Shown here one piece after another: positions 18,813 through 29,138 of a stretch of DNA of 64,000 bases. This DNA comes from Sphingopyxis sp. YF1. GTDB lineage: Bacteria > Pseudomonadota > Alphaproteobacteria > Sphingomonadales > Sphingomonadaceae. Made by a program: the position numbers and the translations under genes. The notes under the pieces were generated by a model. It saw nothing but the letters and a program-made list of their open reading frames with translations, did not search any database and was not told the origin of the DNA. Each line of letters begins with the position of its first letter. The first letter of the stretch is position 1. The stretch spans positions 1,612,001-1,676,000 of the forward strand of contig NZ_CP033204.1 of the NCBI RefSeq assembly GCF_022701295.1. Reading direction: 5' to 3'.

Positions 18813-18865
18813 TGCGCTTCCTTGAACAGTTTCAACTGATTGTCGAAGCGGGGCGCGCGCAATGA
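18812..18865 (+). CDS. possible 17-codon coupling ORF
   Basis: The ATG overlaps the previous stop (TGATG) and the TGA overlaps the ATG of the 217-aa gene (ATGA). The peptide is [17 protein letters not shown]. It keeps ribosomes moving across the only gap in this part of the operon, so it may act in translational coupling rather than as a protein. It may be chance. Confidence 0.35.
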   Translation: MRFLEQFQLIVEAGRAQ

Positions 18866-19515
18866 TCACGCTTGCATTGGCTCTTCTTGCCGCCGCGCAG
18901 GCGCCCGAACAGGCCCCCCGCATGGACAATACGCCGACACCTTGGCCCGATCCGGAGCGCGAGCAGGGCGGTGCGATCAGCAAGGCCGATCCCGAAGCGC
19001 GTCAGACGCTCGCGCGCTACGCGGCGTGCATCGCCGCGAGGAGCCCCGACAAGGTCACCGACCTGTTGACCCAGGATTTTCGCGAGACTTCTTATGGTAA
19101 CGGCCTGCGCAACCTTGTGCGCGCCAACGAAGGCTGCGCGCGACAGGTGGGGACACGCGGCGAGCGGCTGCGCGGGCAGAATCTGCCTTTTGCAGCAGCC
19201 CTTGCCGAAGCGATGATGGCCCGCGAAGCCACGCCGCTCAAGGTGCGGTTGGCGAAGGCCGCGAGCGGCAAGGAAGCGGCAACCTTCGCTCCGTCGGACA
19301 AGGTGGCAATGTGCGTCGCACGGTCCACCCCCGATGAGGTCGCGGGACTGTTCGCTACCGAGGTTGGATCCGACAGCGAAAAGCAGGTGGCGGACAAATT
19401 GCTGCCTGTCGTCAATCTGTGCGGGCAGGGCGCCAAGGTCGAAACCAGCGTCGCCGGCCTGCGCTCGATCATTGCCACCGCAAGCTTCCGCCTGCTGGCG
19501 GCACAGGAAAGCTGA
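18862..19515 (+). CDS. exported hypothetical protein inside nuo operon
   Basis: A 217-aa protein with a short signal-like N-terminus (MITLALALLAAAQA), then a mostly helical domain with three cysteines (YAACIAAR, GCARQV, VAMCVAR) and a fourth near the end (VVNLCGQG), a pattern compatible with disulphides in the periplasm. I recognise no family. It lies between nuoF and nuoG, six bases before nuoG starts, and is coupled upstream through a 17-codon ORF. The role is unknown; position suggests cotranscription with complex I but not that it belongs to it. Confidence 0.7.
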   Translation: MITLALALLAAAQAPEQAPRMDNTPTPWPDPEREQGGAISKADPEARQTLARYAACIAARSPDKVTDLLTQDFRETSYGNGLRNLVRANEGCARQVGTRGERLRGQNLPFAAALAEAMMAREATPLKVRLAKAASGKEAATFAPSDKVAMCVARSTPDEVAGLFATEVGSDSEKQVADKLLPVVNLCGQGAKVETSVAGLRSIIATASFRLLAAQES

Positions 19516-19516
19516 T

Positions 19517-21529
19517 ATGCCTAAAGTTATCGTAGATGGTGTAGAACTCGACGTTCCGCAGGGCGCGACCGTCCTGCAGGCGTGCGAGATGGCGGGGAAG
19601 GAAATCCCGCGCTTCTGCTACCATGAACGCCTGTCGATCGCCGGAAATTGCCGCATGTGCCTTGTCGAAGTGTCGCCGGGGCCGCCGAAGCCGCAGGCGT
19701 CGTGCGCGCTGCCGACCGCCGAAGGGCAGGTGATCAAGACCGACAGTCCGATGGTCAGGAAGGCGCGTGAAGGGGTGATGGAGTTCCTCCTCATCAACCA
19801 CCCGCTCGACTGCCCAATTTGCGACCAGGGCGGCGAATGCGATCTGCAGGACCAGTCGGTCGCCTATGGCCGCGGCGCGACGCGCTACGATGAGAACAAG
19901 CGCGCCGTCACCGAGAAATATATGGGTCCGATCGTCAAGACGGTGATGACCCGCTGCATCCAGTGCACGCGTTGCGTCCGCTTTGCGGAGGAAGTCGCCG
20001 GTGTCGAGGACATCGGCGCGATCTATCGCGGCGAGAATATGCAGATCACCTCTTATCTTGAGCGCGCTGTCGCGAGCGAGCTGTCGGGCAATGTCGTCGA
20101 CCTCTGCCCCGTCGGCGCGCTAACCAGTAAGCCGTATGCGTTCGAAGCGCGACCATGGGAACTGACCAAGACGCTCGGCATCGACATGATGGACGCTGTC
20201 GGCACCAATGTGCGCATCGACGCGCGCGGGCGCCAGGTGCTGCGCGTGCTGCCGCGCGTCAACGATGACGTGAACGAGGAATGGGCCAGCGACAAGACGC
20301 GCCACCATGTCGATGGCCTGACCCGCCGCCGCCTCGACCGGCCCTTCGTGCGCAAGGACGGCCAGCTCGTCGAGGCGAGCTGGGCCGAGGCTTTCGCGGC
20401 GATCAACGCGGTCAATGCCGGATCGTCGGTCGCCGCGATCGCGGGCGACATGGCCGACTGCGAGACGATGTTTGCCGCAAAGGCGCTGGTCAATGCGCTC
20501 GGCGGCACGCTGCTCGAAGGGCGCCAGACCGGGCTCGACTATGACGTCACCAGCCTGTCGGCGGTCAATTTCAACACCACGATCGCCGAGGCCGAAAATG
20601 CCGATGTGATCCTGCTCGTCGGCACCAACCTGCGCTGGGAAGCGCCGCTGATCAACACGCGCGTCCGCAAGGCGGTGTGGAAGAAGGGCGCGAAGGTCTT
20701 CGCGATCGGCCCCGAAACCGACCTGACCTACAAGGTCGAATGGCTCGGCGACGATGCCTCGCTGGTGACGAAGCTGCCGAAGCATGTGACGGACGCGCTG
20801 AAGGGCGCCGAACGGCCGATGCTGGTCTTCGGCGGCGGCGCCTTGTCGGTGCCCGGCGTCCATGGCGCCGGCCTCGCGCTCGCCAAGAGCGTCGATGCGA
20901 TCAAGGATGACTGGAACGGCTTCAACGTCGTCCATTTCTCGGCCGCGCGCATGGGCGCGCTGATGCTCGGTTACGGGCTGCCCGGCGGAATCAGGGATGT
21001 GGTCGCGGCGAAGCCCAAGCTCGCCTTCTTCCTCGGCGCCGACGAGGTTGATTTCACTGCCTTCGCCAGCACGCTCAAAGTCTATGTCGGTCATCATGGC
21101 GACAAGGGCGCGCACGCTGCCGACGTCATCCTGCCCGCCGCGGCGTGGACCGAGAAGGACTTCATCACGGTCAACACCGAGGGCCGCGTCCAGCGCAGCG
21201 AGAAGGCGGTGTTCGCACCCGGCGACGCGCGCGAGGACTGGAGCATTTTTAGAGCCTTGGCCGACGCGCTCGGTGTATCGGTCGGTTTCGACAGCTTCGC
21301 CGAATGCCGCGCGGCGATGATTGCTGCGGTTCCGGCGCTGGGTGTGGAGGGGCTCGCCGATTATGGCTGGGCGCCGCCGAAGCTTCCGGCCAAGCCCGAG
21401 GCGCGAGCGATCCCGTCGCCGGTCAAGGATTTCTATCTCACCAACGCCATCTGCCGCGCATCGCCGACGATGCAGCGCTGCTCGGACGAGCTGATCCACG
21501 GCGTCGACTTTGCGGAGGCCGCGGAATGA
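19517..21529 (+). CDS. nuoG: NADH-quinone oxidoreductase subunit G
   Basis: A 670-aa 75-kDa-type subunit carrying clusters N1b, N4 and N5. The N-terminal 2Fe-2S domain has RFCYHERLSIAGNCRMC, then the His-Cys cluster (INHPLDCPICDQGGECDLQ) and the 4Fe-4S pattern TRCIQCTRCVRF with a distal VVDLCPVGAL. The rest is a molybdopterin-oxidoreductase-like domain without cofactor. The ATG at 19517 (MPKVIVDGVELD) matches the family start; the frame extends upstream only by chance. Confidence 0.98.
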   Translation: MPKVIVDGVELDVPQGATVLQACEMAGKEIPRFCYHERLSIAGNCRMCLVEVSPGPPKPQASCALPTAEGQVIKTDSPMVRKAREGVMEFLLINHPLDCPICDQGGECDLQDQSVAYGRGATRYDENKRAVTEKYMGPIVKTVMTRCIQCTRCVRFAEEVAGVEDIGAIYRGENMQITSYLERAVASELSGNVVDLCPVGALTSKPYAFEARPWELTKTLGIDMMDAVGTNVRIDARGRQVLRVLPRVNDDVNEEWASDKTRHHVDGLTRRRLDRPFVRKDGQLVEASWAEAFAAINAVNAGSSVAAIAGDMADCETMFAAKALVNALGGTLLEGRQTGLDYDVTSLSAVNFNTTIAEAENADVILLVGTNLRWEAPLINTRVRKAVWKKGAKVFAIGPETDLTYKVEWLGDDASLVTKLPKHVTDALKGAERPMLVFGGGALSVPGVHGAGLALAKSVDAIKDDWNGFNVVHFSAARMGALMLGYGLPGGIRDVVAAKPKLAFFLGADEVDFTAFASTLKVYVGHHGDKGAHAADVILPAAAWTEKDFITVNTEGRVQRSEKAVFAPGDAREDWSIFRALADALGVSVGFDSFAECRAAMIAAVPALGVEGLADYGWAPPKLPAKPEARAIPSPVKDFYLTNAICRASPTMQRCSDELIHGVDFAEAAE

Positions 21530-21666
21530 CCCCGGTGCATGCTATCGCCAGCATCCTGTTCGTCGGGATGGGCTATTCGGTTTGGCGCGGTTTCAATCCC
21601 CGGGGCAAGTCGGAGAAGCCGGGTCCGCATAACGGATGGCGGAACCAGGACGGGGCCAAGAAATGA
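21526..21666 (+). CDS. 46-aa single-helix membrane protein inside nuo operon
   Basis: The ORF starts in an ATGA overlap with nuoG and ends in an ATGA overlap with nuoH. Sequence features: one short hydrophobic helix ([18 protein letters not shown]) and a basic tail with [13 protein letters not shown], matching the [13 protein letters not shown] tail of the 60-aa ORF after nuoF. No known family recognised. The exact fit between two nuo genes supports translation. Confidence 0.7.
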   Translation: MTPVHAIASILFVGMGYSVWRGFNPRGKSEKPGPHNGWRNQDGAKK

Positions 21667-22712
21667 CCGAGACCTTCATTTCCTGGGGCATGGACCCGAC
21701 CTGGGCGTGGGGCGTCGCGACGATCGCGGGAATCCTGCTGATCGCGCTGCCGCTGATGCTCGCAGTGGCGATGATCATCTATGCCGATCGCAAGATCTGG
21801 GCGGCGATCGCGCTGCGCCGCGGCCCGAACGTCGTCGGTCCTTTCGGCCTGCTCCAGTCGTTCGCCGACGGCCTCAAGGTATTCCTGCAGGAAACGATCA
21901 TCCCGTCGGGTGCGAACCGCGGGCTGTTCCTGATCGCGCCGATCATCACCTTCACCGTCGCGCTGCTCGCCTGGGCGGTGATCCCGTTCAATTCGGGCGC
22001 GGTGCTCGCCGACATCAACGTCGGGTTGCTCTACATCCTCGCGATTTCGTCGCTCGGCGTCTATGGCGTGATCCTGTCGGGCTGGGCGTCGAACTCGAAA
22101 TATCCCTTCTTCTCGGCGATGCGCGCCTCGGCGCAGATGATCAGCTATGAAGTGTCGATCGGTTTCATCCTGATCGGCGTCGTGCTTTATGCCGGCAGCT
22201 TCAACATGAACGAGATCATCAAGGCGCAGGAAGGCTTCGGCTTCGGCTTCGTGAACGCGTTCGGCTTCAACCTGCTGCTCTTCCCGCTCGCGGTGATGTT
22301 CCTGATCTCGTCGCTCGCCGAAACCGCACGCGCGCCGTTCGACCTGACCGAAGCGGAATCGGAGCTGGTCGCGGGCTACCAGACTGAATATTCGTCGATG
22401 AGCTTCGCGCTCTTCTGGCTCGGCGAATATGCCAACGTGCTGCTGATGTGCACGCTCAACGCCATCCTGTTCTGGGGTGGCTGGCTGCCGCCGCTCAACG
22501 TCGATCTGATCCCGTGGTTCGACATCCCGGGCATCGTGTGGCTGTTCGCGAAGATCCTCTTCTTCTTCTTCGTCTTCAGCTGGGTCAAAGCGACCGTCCC
22601 GCGCTACCGTTACGACCAGTTGATGCGGCTGGGCTGGAAGGTATTCCTGCCGATCTCGCTTCTTTGGATTTTCCTGATCTCCGGCTGGCTGATGCTGACG
22701 AGGTATTCATGA
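21663..22712 (+). CDS. nuoH: NADH-quinone oxidoreductase subunit H
   Basis: A 349-aa membrane subunit (ND1) at the junction of the two complex I arms, lining the quinone entrance. Eight hydrophobic helices are visible, with the conserved [20 protein letters not shown] and the acidic loop [22 protein letters not shown] (last part of the quinone channel). The ATG at 21663 overlaps the 46-aa ORF; a frame start at 21636 is not needed. ATGA overlap with nuoI. Confidence 0.98.
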   Translation: MTETFISWGMDPTWAWGVATIAGILLIALPLMLAVAMIIYADRKIWAAIALRRGPNVVGPFGLLQSFADGLKVFLQETIIPSGANRGLFLIAPIITFTVALLAWAVIPFNSGAVLADINVGLLYILAISSLGVYGVILSGWASNSKYPFFSAMRASAQMISYEVSIGFILIGVVLYAGSFNMNEIIKAQEGFGFGFVNAFGFNLLLFPLAVMFLISSLAETARAPFDLTEAESELVAGYQTEYSSMSFALFWLGEYANVLLMCTLNAILFWGGWLPPLNVDLIPWFDIPGIVWLFAKILFFFFVFSWVKATVPRYRYDQLMRLGWKVFLPISLLWIFLISGWLMLTRYS

Positions 22713-23197
22713 GTAACATCGCCCATCTCGTCAAAAGCTTCACCTTGTGGGAATTTGTGAAGGCGCACGCCCTCACGCTGAAATATTTCTTCAAGCCCAA
22801 GGCGACGATCAACTATCCGTTCGAGAAGAACCCGCTCAGCCCGCGCTTTCGCGGCGAGCATGCGCTGCGCCGTTATCCGAACGGCGAGGAGCGCTGCATC
22901 GCGTGCAAGCTGTGCGAAGCGGTGTGCCCGGCGCAGGCGATCACGATCGAGGCCGAGCCCCGCGACGACGGCAGCCGCCGCACGACGCGCTACGACATCG
23001 ACATGACCAAGTGCATCTATTGCGGCTTCTGTCAGGAGGCGTGCCCGGTCGATGCGATCGTCGAGGGGCCGAACTTCGAATTCGCGACCGAAACGCGCGA
23101 GGAACTGCTCTATGACAAGACCAAGCTGCTCGCCAACGGCGACAAATGGGAACGCGCGATCGCGGCGAATCTTGCCGCCGACGCGCCCTATCGCTAG
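22709..23197 (+). CDS. nuoI: NADH-quinone oxidoreductase subunit I
   Basis: A 162-aa ferredoxin-like subunit with two 4Fe-4S clusters (N6a, N6b), bridging NuoG and NuoB. Both ligand sets are intact: [12 protein letters not shown] and [12 protein letters not shown]. The N-terminal [18 protein letters not shown] is the membrane-associated amphipathic part. The ATG at 22709 overlaps the nuoH stop. Followed after 12 bp by nuoJ, one of the few non-overlapping joints. Confidence 0.98.
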   Translation: MSNIAHLVKSFTLWEFVKAHALTLKYFFKPKATINYPFEKNPLSPRFRGEHALRRYPNGEERCIACKLCEAVCPAQAITIEAEPRDDGSRRTTRYDIDMTKCIYCGFCQEACPVDAIVEGPNFEFATETREELLYDKTKLLANGDKWERAIAANLAADAPYR

Positions 23198-23209
23198 GGG
23201 GCGGCGCAC

Positions 23210-23821
23210 ATGATTCAACTGGTCGCCTTTTACCTGTTCGCCACGCTCGTCATCGCTTCGGGCGCGATGGTGATTTTCGCGCGCAACCCGGTCCACAGCG
23301 TGATGTGGCTGATCCTCGCCTTCTTCAACGCGGCGGGGCTGATGCTGCTCGCGGGGGCCGAGTTCATCGCGATGCTGCTGGTCATCGTCTATGTCGGCGC
23401 GGTCGCGGTGCTGTTCCTGTTCGTGGTGATGATGCTCGACATCGATTTTGCCGAACTGCGCGCCGGTTTCGTGCGCTATCTGCCGCTCGGCGCGCTCGTT
23501 GCGATCATCCTTGTCGCCGAGCTGATCTTTGCGATCGGTGCCTGGAGCGCGGGCGGGATCGACCTTGCCGCGCGCGCCGCGCCGGTGGTGTCCGACAAGA
23601 GCAACATCCAGCAGATCGGCGAACTGCTCTACACGAAGTATATCTTCCTGTTCGAGGCAGCGGGCATCGTCCTGCTCGTCGCGATGATCGGCGCGATCGT
23701 GCTGACGCATCGCCAGCGCGGCGGGGTGCGCACGCAGAATATTTCGGCGCAGAACCGGCGCCGTCCGGACGAGGCGACGCGCCTTGTCGACCCGGGCGTT
23801 GGGCAGGGGGTTGAGCTGTGA
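23210..23821 (+). CDS. nuoJ: NADH-quinone oxidoreductase subunit J
   Basis: A 203-aa membrane subunit (ND6) with five hydrophobic helices. The conserved third helix [20 protein letters not shown] contains the pi-bulge region that relays conformational change during proton pumping. The C-terminal 30 residues are hydrophilic and basic. Overlaps nuoK by GTGA. Confidence 0.97.
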   Translation: MIQLVAFYLFATLVIASGAMVIFARNPVHSVMWLILAFFNAAGLMLLAGAEFIAMLLVIVYVGAVAVLFLFVVMMLDIDFAELRAGFVRYLPLGALVAIILVAELIFAIGAWSAGGIDLAARAAPVVSDKSNIQQIGELLYTKYIFLFEAAGIVLLVAMIGAIVLTHRQRGGVRTQNISAQNRRRPDEATRLVDPGVGQGVEL

Positions 23822-24123
23822 TTTCGGTCGGCCATTATCTCGCCGTTTCGGCGGTGCTGTTCACGCTCGGCGTGCTCGGCATCTTCATCAACCGCAAGAA
23901 TATCATCGTCATCCTGATGGCGGTCGAACTGATCCTGCTCGCGGTGAACATCAATCTCGTCGCGTTCAGCGCCGCGCTCGGCGACCTCGTCGGGCAGGTC
24001 TTCTCGATGTTCGTGCTCACGGTCGCCGCGGGTGAAGCGGCGATCGGGCTCGCGATCATCGTCATCTATTTCCGCGGCCGCGGCACCATTGCCGTCGACG
24101 ATGCCAACCGGATGAAGGGGTAA
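23818..24123 (+). CDS. nuoK: NADH-quinone oxidoreductase subunit K
   Basis: A 101-aa membrane subunit (ND4L) with three helices. Both conserved membrane glutamates needed for proton transfer are present, in [12 protein letters not shown] and in the [11 protein letters not shown] helix. The start is GTG 23818, overlapping nuoJ (GTGA), and the length is the family norm. Four bases separate it from nuoL. Confidence 0.97.
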   Translation: MISVGHYLAVSAVLFTLGVLGIFINRKNIIVILMAVELILLAVNINLVAFSAALGDLVGQVFSMFVLTVAAGEAAIGLAIIVIYFRGRGTIAVDDANRMKG

Positions 24124-24127
24124 GCCG

Positions 24128-26167
24128 GTGATTCAGGCGATCGTTTTCCTGCCGCTGCTGGCGGCCCTCGTCGCTGGTCTCGGCCAGCGCTTCATCAGCA
24201 AGACCGCCGCGAAGCTGGTCACCACCGGCGGGCTGTTCGCGAGTTGCGCGCTCAGCTGGCCGATTTTCCTGTCCTTCGTGACGGGCACCGGCGAGGCCGA
24301 GGTCGTGACCGTGCTGCACTGGGTCAGCTCGGGCGCGCTCCAGTTCAACTGGGAACTGCGCGTCGACACGCTGACCGCGGTGATGCTTGTCGTGATCACC
24401 ACCGTTTCGGCGCTCGTACATCTGTATAGCTGGGGCTATATGGAGGAAGACCCGGACCAGCCGCGCTTCTTCGCCTATCTGTCGCTCTTCACTTTCGCGA
24501 TGCTGATGCTCGTGACCGCGAACAACCTCGTCCAGATGTTCTTCGGCTGGGAAGGCGTCGGTCTCGCATCCTATCTGCTCATCGGTTTCTGGTACAAGAA
24601 ACCGAGCGCAAACGCCGCCGCGATCAAGGCTTTCGTCGTCAACCGCGTCGGCGACTTGGGCTTCATGCTCGGCATTTTCGGCACCTTCCTTGTATTCGGC
24701 ACCGTCTCGATCCCCGCGATCCTCGACGCCGCGCCGGGCATGGCGGGCTCGTCGATTACCTTCCTCGGCATGCGCCTCGACACGATGACGATCCTCTGCC
24801 TGCTGCTGTTCATCGGCGCGATGGGCAAGTCGGCGCAGCTCGGGCTGCACACGTGGCTTCCCGATGCGATGGAAGGCCCGACCCCGGTGTCGGCGCTGAT
24901 CCACGCCGCGACGATGGTCACCGCGGGTGTCTTCATGGTGTGCCGCCTGTCGCCGATGTTCGAAACCGCGCCGATCGCGCTCGGCGTCGTCACCTTCGTC
25001 GGCGCCGCGACCTGCTTCTTCGCCGCGACGGTCGGCACGACGCAGTGGGACATCAAGCGCGTCATCGCCTATTCGACCTGCTCGCAGCTCGGCTACATGT
25101 TCTTCGCCGCGGGCGTCGGCGCCTATGGCGCGGCGATGTTCCACCTGTTCACGCACGCCTTCTTCAAGGCCTTGCTGTTCCTCGGCGCCGGTTCGGTCAT
25201 CCATTCGATGCACCACGAACAGGACATGCGCTATTACGGCGGCCTGCGTAAGCACATCCCGATCACCTTCTGGGCGATGATGGCGGGCACGCTGGCGATC
25301 ACCGGCGTCGGGATCGCCGGCGTCGCGGGCTTCGCAGGTTTCCATTCGAAGGACGGCATCCTTGAGGCGGCGTTCGCTGCCGGCGGTGGCGGCCAGATCG
25401 CCTTCTGGGTCGGCATCTTCGCCGCGCTGCTGACGAGCTTCTATTCGTGGCGCCTCGTCTTCCTGACTTTCTACGGCAAGCCGCGCTGGGAGCAGAGCGA
25501 GCATGTCCAGCATGCGGTGCACGACGATCATGGCCACGACGGCCATGCGCATAATGATCATGCACATCACGGCGACGCGCATAGTGACGGCACGGCGGGC
25601 TATCATCCACACGAAAGCCCGATGTCGATGCTTGTCCCGCTGGTGCTGCTGTCGGTCGGTGCGATCTTCGCCGGTTTCGTCTTCGCGCACCCGTTCATCT
25701 ATCCCGAAGAAGGCATGGCCTTCTGGAAGGGAAGCATGCTGGCGTTCGACGAACATCTGATGCACGCCGCACACGAGGTGCCGACCTGGGTCAAGTGGAC
25801 GCCGTTCACGGTGATGGCGATCGGCCTGTTCCTCGCGTGGAACAGCTATATCCGCAACACGACCTTGCCGGCGCGCTTTGTGGCGCAGTTCAAGCTGCTC
25901 CACCAGTTCCTCTACAACAAATGGTATTTCGACGAGCTGTACAACGTGATCTTCGTCAAGCCCGCCTTCGCCATCGGCCGCTTCTTCTGGAAGCGCGGCG
26001 ATGAACAGACCATCGACCGCTTCGGCCCCGATGGTGCGGCGACGCTCGTTCAGGGAGGCACGCGTCTCGCGGTGCGGCTGCAATCGGGTTATGTTTATGG
26101 ATATGCGTTCGTGATGCTGCTCGGTCTTGTCGGCCTCGCCAGCTGGGCCATGGTGAATTTCCTGTGA
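24128..26167 (+). CDS. nuoL: NADH-quinone oxidoreductase subunit L
   Basis: A 679-aa antiporter-like membrane subunit (ND5) with about 16 helices and the long lateral helix at the C-terminus. Key proton-path regions such as [19 protein letters not shown] (Glu), [20 protein letters not shown] (Lys) and [17 protein letters not shown] (Lys/His) are intact. Start is GTG 24128. A cytoplasmic or periplasmic loop at about residues 458-498 is extremely His/Asp rich ([17 protein letters not shown]), unusual among NuoL proteins generally. Confidence 0.97.
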   Translation: MIQAIVFLPLLAALVAGLGQRFISKTAAKLVTTGGLFASCALSWPIFLSFVTGTGEAEVVTVLHWVSSGALQFNWELRVDTLTAVMLVVITTVSALVHLYSWGYMEEDPDQPRFFAYLSLFTFAMLMLVTANNLVQMFFGWEGVGLASYLLIGFWYKKPSANAAAIKAFVVNRVGDLGFMLGIFGTFLVFGTVSIPAILDAAPGMAGSSITFLGMRLDTMTILCLLLFIGAMGKSAQLGLHTWLPDAMEGPTPVSALIHAATMVTAGVFMVCRLSPMFETAPIALGVVTFVGAATCFFAATVGTTQWDIKRVIAYSTCSQLGYMFFAAGVGAYGAAMFHLFTHAFFKALLFLGAGSVIHSMHHEQDMRYYGGLRKHIPITFWAMMAGTLAITGVGIAGVAGFAGFHSKDGILEAAFAAGGGGQIAFWVGIFAALLTSFYSWRLVFLTFYGKPRWEQSEHVQHAVHDDHGHDGHAHNDHAHHGDAHSDGTAGYHPHESPMSMLVPLVLLSVGAIFAGFVFAHPFIYPEEGMAFWKGSMLAFDEHLMHAAHEVPTWVKWTPFTVMAIGLFLAWNSYIRNTTLPARFVAQFKLLHQFLYNKWYFDELYNVIFVKPAFAIGRFFWKRGDEQTIDRFGPDGAATLVQGGTRLAVRLQSGYVYGYAFVMLLGLVGLASWAMVNFL

Positions 26168-27711
26168 GCGGCGGGGTGGGTCTCCTTTCGCTGATGCTGG
26201 CGGTCCCGACGGTTGCCGCCATCGTCTGCCTGTTCGTTGGCGACAAACCGGCGCGCTGGGTCGCGCTCGGTGCGACGTTGATCGACCTCGCGCTGGGCAT
26301 CCTGCTGTGGACGCGGTTCGACATCGGTGGTGCGCAATGGCAGTTCGTCGAACGCGCCGACCTGTTCGGCCGCTTTCAGTGGGCGCTCGGCATCGACGGC
26401 ATCGCGCTGATGCTGATCATGCTCAGCGTCTTCCTGATGCCGCTGTGCATCCTTGCGAGCTGGGACGCGATCAAACAGCGCGTGAGCCTCTACATGGCGA
26501 TGTTCCTGATCATGGAAGTCGTCATGATCGGCGTCTTCATGGCGCAGGACCTGTTGCTCTTTTACATCTTCTTTGAAGCCGGCCTGATCCCGATGTATTT
26601 CATCATCGGCATCTGGGGCGGAGCGAACCGCAAATATGCGGCGTTCAAATTCTTCCTCTACACGCTGCTCGGATCGGTGCTGATGCTGATCGCGATCATC
26701 GCGATGATCGCCGAAGCGGGAACGACCGACATTCCGACGCTGCTCAGCTACAATTTCCCGCCGGAAATGCAGACTTGGCTGTGGCTCGCCTTCTTCGCCA
26801 GCTTGGCGGTCAAGATGCCGATGTGGCCCGTCCACACATGGCTTCCCGATGCGCACGTGCAGGCGCCGACGGCGGGGTCGATGATCCTGGCGGGCGTGTT
26901 GCTCAAGCTTGGCAGCTACGGCTTCCTGCGCTTCATGATGCCGATGTTCCCCGACGCTTCGGCGCAACTGATGTGGCTCGTCTTTGCGCTGTCGATGGTC
27001 GCGGTGGTCTACACCAGTCTCGTCGCGCTGGTGCAGAGCGACATGAAGAAGCTGATTGCTTACTCGTCGGTCGCGCATATGGCCATCGTCACCGCTGGCC
27101 TCTTTGCCTTCAACCAGCAGGGCATTGAGGGCGCACTGATCATCATGCTCAGCCATGGCGTCGTGTCGGCTGCGCTCTTCTTCTGCGTCGGCGTGATCTA
27201 TGACCGGCTCCACACGCGCGAAATCGACCGGTACGGCGGGCTCGCGGTGAACATGCCGGCCTATGCGATCTTCTTCATGCTGTTCACTATGGCGTCGATC
27301 GGCCTGCCGGGCACCAGCGGCTTCGTCGGCGAATTCCTCAGCCTCGCGGGCATATACGAAGCCTCGAGTTGGGTCGCCTTCGTGTGCACCACCGGGATCA
27401 TCCTCGGCGCCGCCTATATGCTGTATCTCTACCGCCGCGTCGTGTTCGGCGAACTCACCAAGGACGATGTCAAGGCGATGCCCGACCTCAACCCCCGCGA
27501 ATGGGCGATCATGGTGCCGCTGGCGGCCGTGGCGCTGTGGATGGGTGTCTATCCCGAGAGCTTCCTCGCGCCGATGCGCGGCGACGTGACCACCGTGGTT
27601 GCGCGCCTCGCGCCGTCGAAACCCGCGGGCGACGCGCATCTCGCGATGGGCAAGGCGAAGCCTGCCGAGGCCGACCATGGCGAAGCGCAGCATGCGGGAG
27701 GCGTCCAATGA
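26164..27711 (+). CDS. nuoM: NADH-quinone oxidoreductase subunit M
   Basis: A 515-aa antiporter-like membrane subunit (ND4). About 14 helices; the conserved Glu of [17 protein letters not shown] and Lys of [20 protein letters not shown] are present, as is [12 protein letters not shown]. Start is GTG 26164 in a GTGA overlap with nuoL. The C-terminus ends with a short His/Glu stretch ([11 protein letters not shown]), a mild echo of the NuoL loop. Confidence 0.97.
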   Translation: MSGGVGLLSLMLAVPTVAAIVCLFVGDKPARWVALGATLIDLALGILLWTRFDIGGAQWQFVERADLFGRFQWALGIDGIALMLIMLSVFLMPLCILASWDAIKQRVSLYMAMFLIMEVVMIGVFMAQDLLLFYIFFEAGLIPMYFIIGIWGGANRKYAAFKFFLYTLLGSVLMLIAIIAMIAEAGTTDIPTLLSYNFPPEMQTWLWLAFFASLAVKMPMWPVHTWLPDAHVQAPTAGSMILAGVLLKLGSYGFLRFMMPMFPDASAQLMWLVFALSMVAVVYTSLVALVQSDMKKLIAYSSVAHMAIVTAGLFAFNQQGIEGALIIMLSHGVVSAALFFCVGVIYDRLHTREIDRYGGLAVNMPAYAIFFMLFTMASIGLPGTSGFVGEFLSLAGIYEASSWVAFVCTTGIILGAAYMLYLYRRVVFGELTKDDVKAMPDLNPREWAIMVPLAAVALWMGVYPESFLAPMRGDVTTVVARLAPSKPAGDAHLAMGKAKPAEADHGEAQHAGGVQ

Positions 27712-29138
27712 CCGCCGATCTCGCGCTCATCTGGCCCGAACTGATCCTGACGATCGGCGGGCTGGTCACGCTGATGCTCGGGACCTTCCTGGGCGATCGC
27801 AACACCCGCCTCTACCAGCTCTCGTCGCTGTTGACGCTCGCCGCCGCGGCGGTCGCAGTGGTCGCGCTGTTCGGGGTCAACGCCTCGGTCTTTTCGGGCA
27901 CCCTGTCGGTCGACGCGTTCGGCGGCTTCGCCAAGCTGCTGATCTATGCGGCCAGCTTCGTGTGCATCCTCGTCGCGCCGCGCTTCTTCGGGGCGGGGAT
28001 GCGGGCCGAGTATCCGGCGCTGATCCTCTTCGCCGCGCTCGGCATGGGCATCATGGCCTCGTCGCGCGACCTGATGACTCTTTACGTCGGGCTCGAACTC
28101 AACAGCCTCGCGGCCTATGTGCTTGCCAGCTTCATGCGCAACGACGACCGGTCGAGTGAAGCGGGGCTCAAATATTTCGTCCTCGGCGCACTTGCCAGCG
28201 GCATCCTGCTCTATGGTGTGACGCTGCTCTACGGTTTCAGCGGGACGACCGACTTCGCGGGCATCGCCAAGGCGATGGACGGCGGACTCAACATCGGACT
28301 GATCTTCGGTATCGTCTTCGTGCTTGCGGGCCTGGCGTTCAAGGTCAGCGCAGTGCCATTCCACATGTGGACCCCCGACGTTTATGAAGGCGCGCCGACC
28401 CCGGTGACAACCTTCTTTGCCAGCGCGCCGAAAGTGGCCGGCATGGCAATGATGACGCGCGTCGTGATCGATGCGATGGGGCCGGCGGGCACTGCCTGGC
28501 AGCAGATCGTGATCTTCCTCGCGCTCGCCTCGATCATCCTCGGTGCGGTCGGCGCGATCGGGCAGAAGAATATCAAGCGCCTGCTGGCCTATTCTTCGAT
28601 CAACAACGTCGGCTTTATGCTCATCGCGCTCGCTGCGGGAACGCAGGCGGGGGTCGAGGCCGTGCTGACCTATATGCTGGTCTACGTCGTCACCACGATC
28701 GGTTCTTTCCTCGTCGTGCTCCAGTTGCGCGATGCCGATGGCAACCAGATCGAGAGCATTCCCGCACTTGCCGGCCTGTCGCAATATCGCCCGGGCTTGG
28801 CAGCGGCGATGGCGGTGTTCCTGTTCAGTCTCGCCGGCATTCCGCCGCTGTTCGGCTTCTGGCCGAAGTATCTGGCGTTCGAGGCCGCAGTCAACGCGGG
28901 CCTTGTTCCGCTGGCGGTCGCGGGCATCGTCGCCTCGGTGATTGGCGCATATTATTACATCATGATCATCAAGACGATGTACTTCGATGATCGCTCGGAC
29001 GTCGAGATCAGCGGCGGCGGCAATGCCGTCGAAGGGGCGATTGTGACGGTCAGCGCGCTTTGGTTGTCCGTGATCGGCTATCTCTTCATTCCGACGCTGG
29101 CCGTGGCTTCAGCCTACGCCGCCGCGGTGCTGTTCTGA
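27708..29138 (+). CDS. nuoN: NADH-quinone oxidoreductase subunit N
   Basis: A 476-aa antiporter-like membrane subunit (ND2), last of the 14 complex I genes. Conserved elements include the Glu of [18 protein letters not shown], the Lys of [20 protein letters not shown], and [16 protein letters not shown]. The ATG at 27708 overlaps the nuoM stop; the longer upstream frame is a shadow. Its TGA lies within CTGA, where birA most likely starts. Confidence 0.97.
   Translation: MTADLALIWPELILTIGGLVTLMLGTFLGDRNTRLYQLSSLLTLAAAAVAVVALFGVNASVFSGTLSVDAFGGFAKLLIYAASFVCILVAPRFFGAGMRAEYPALILFAALGMGIMASSRDLMTLYVGLELNSLAAYVLASFMRNDDRSSEAGLKYFVLGALASGILLYGVTLLYGFSGTTDFAGIAKAMDGGLNIGLIFGIVFVLAGLAFKVSAVPFHMWTPDVYEGAPTPVTTFFASAPKVAGMAMMTRVVIDAMGPAGTAWQQIVIFLALASIILGAVGAIGQKNIKRLLAYSSINNVGFMLIALAAGTQAGVEAVLTYMLVYVVTTIGSFLVVLQLRDADGNQIESIPALAGLSQYRPGLAAAMAVFLFSLAGIPPLFGFWPKYLAFEAAVNAGLVPLAVAGIVASVIGAYYYIMIIKTMYFDDRSDVEISGGGNAVEGAIVTVSALWLSVIGYLFIPTLAVASAYAAAVLF

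Noticed and set aside
25501-25620. His codon cluster as possible tandem repeat or frameshift in nuoL
   Set aside because: The frame stays open and the flanking helices align with NuoL, so it is an in-frame loop. It is kept only as a finding.
24062-26083. 673-aa reverse ORF opposite nuoL
   Set aside because: Mirror of the coding strand: Arg/His/Asp/Glu-rich with no domain, produced by GC-rich codon bias.
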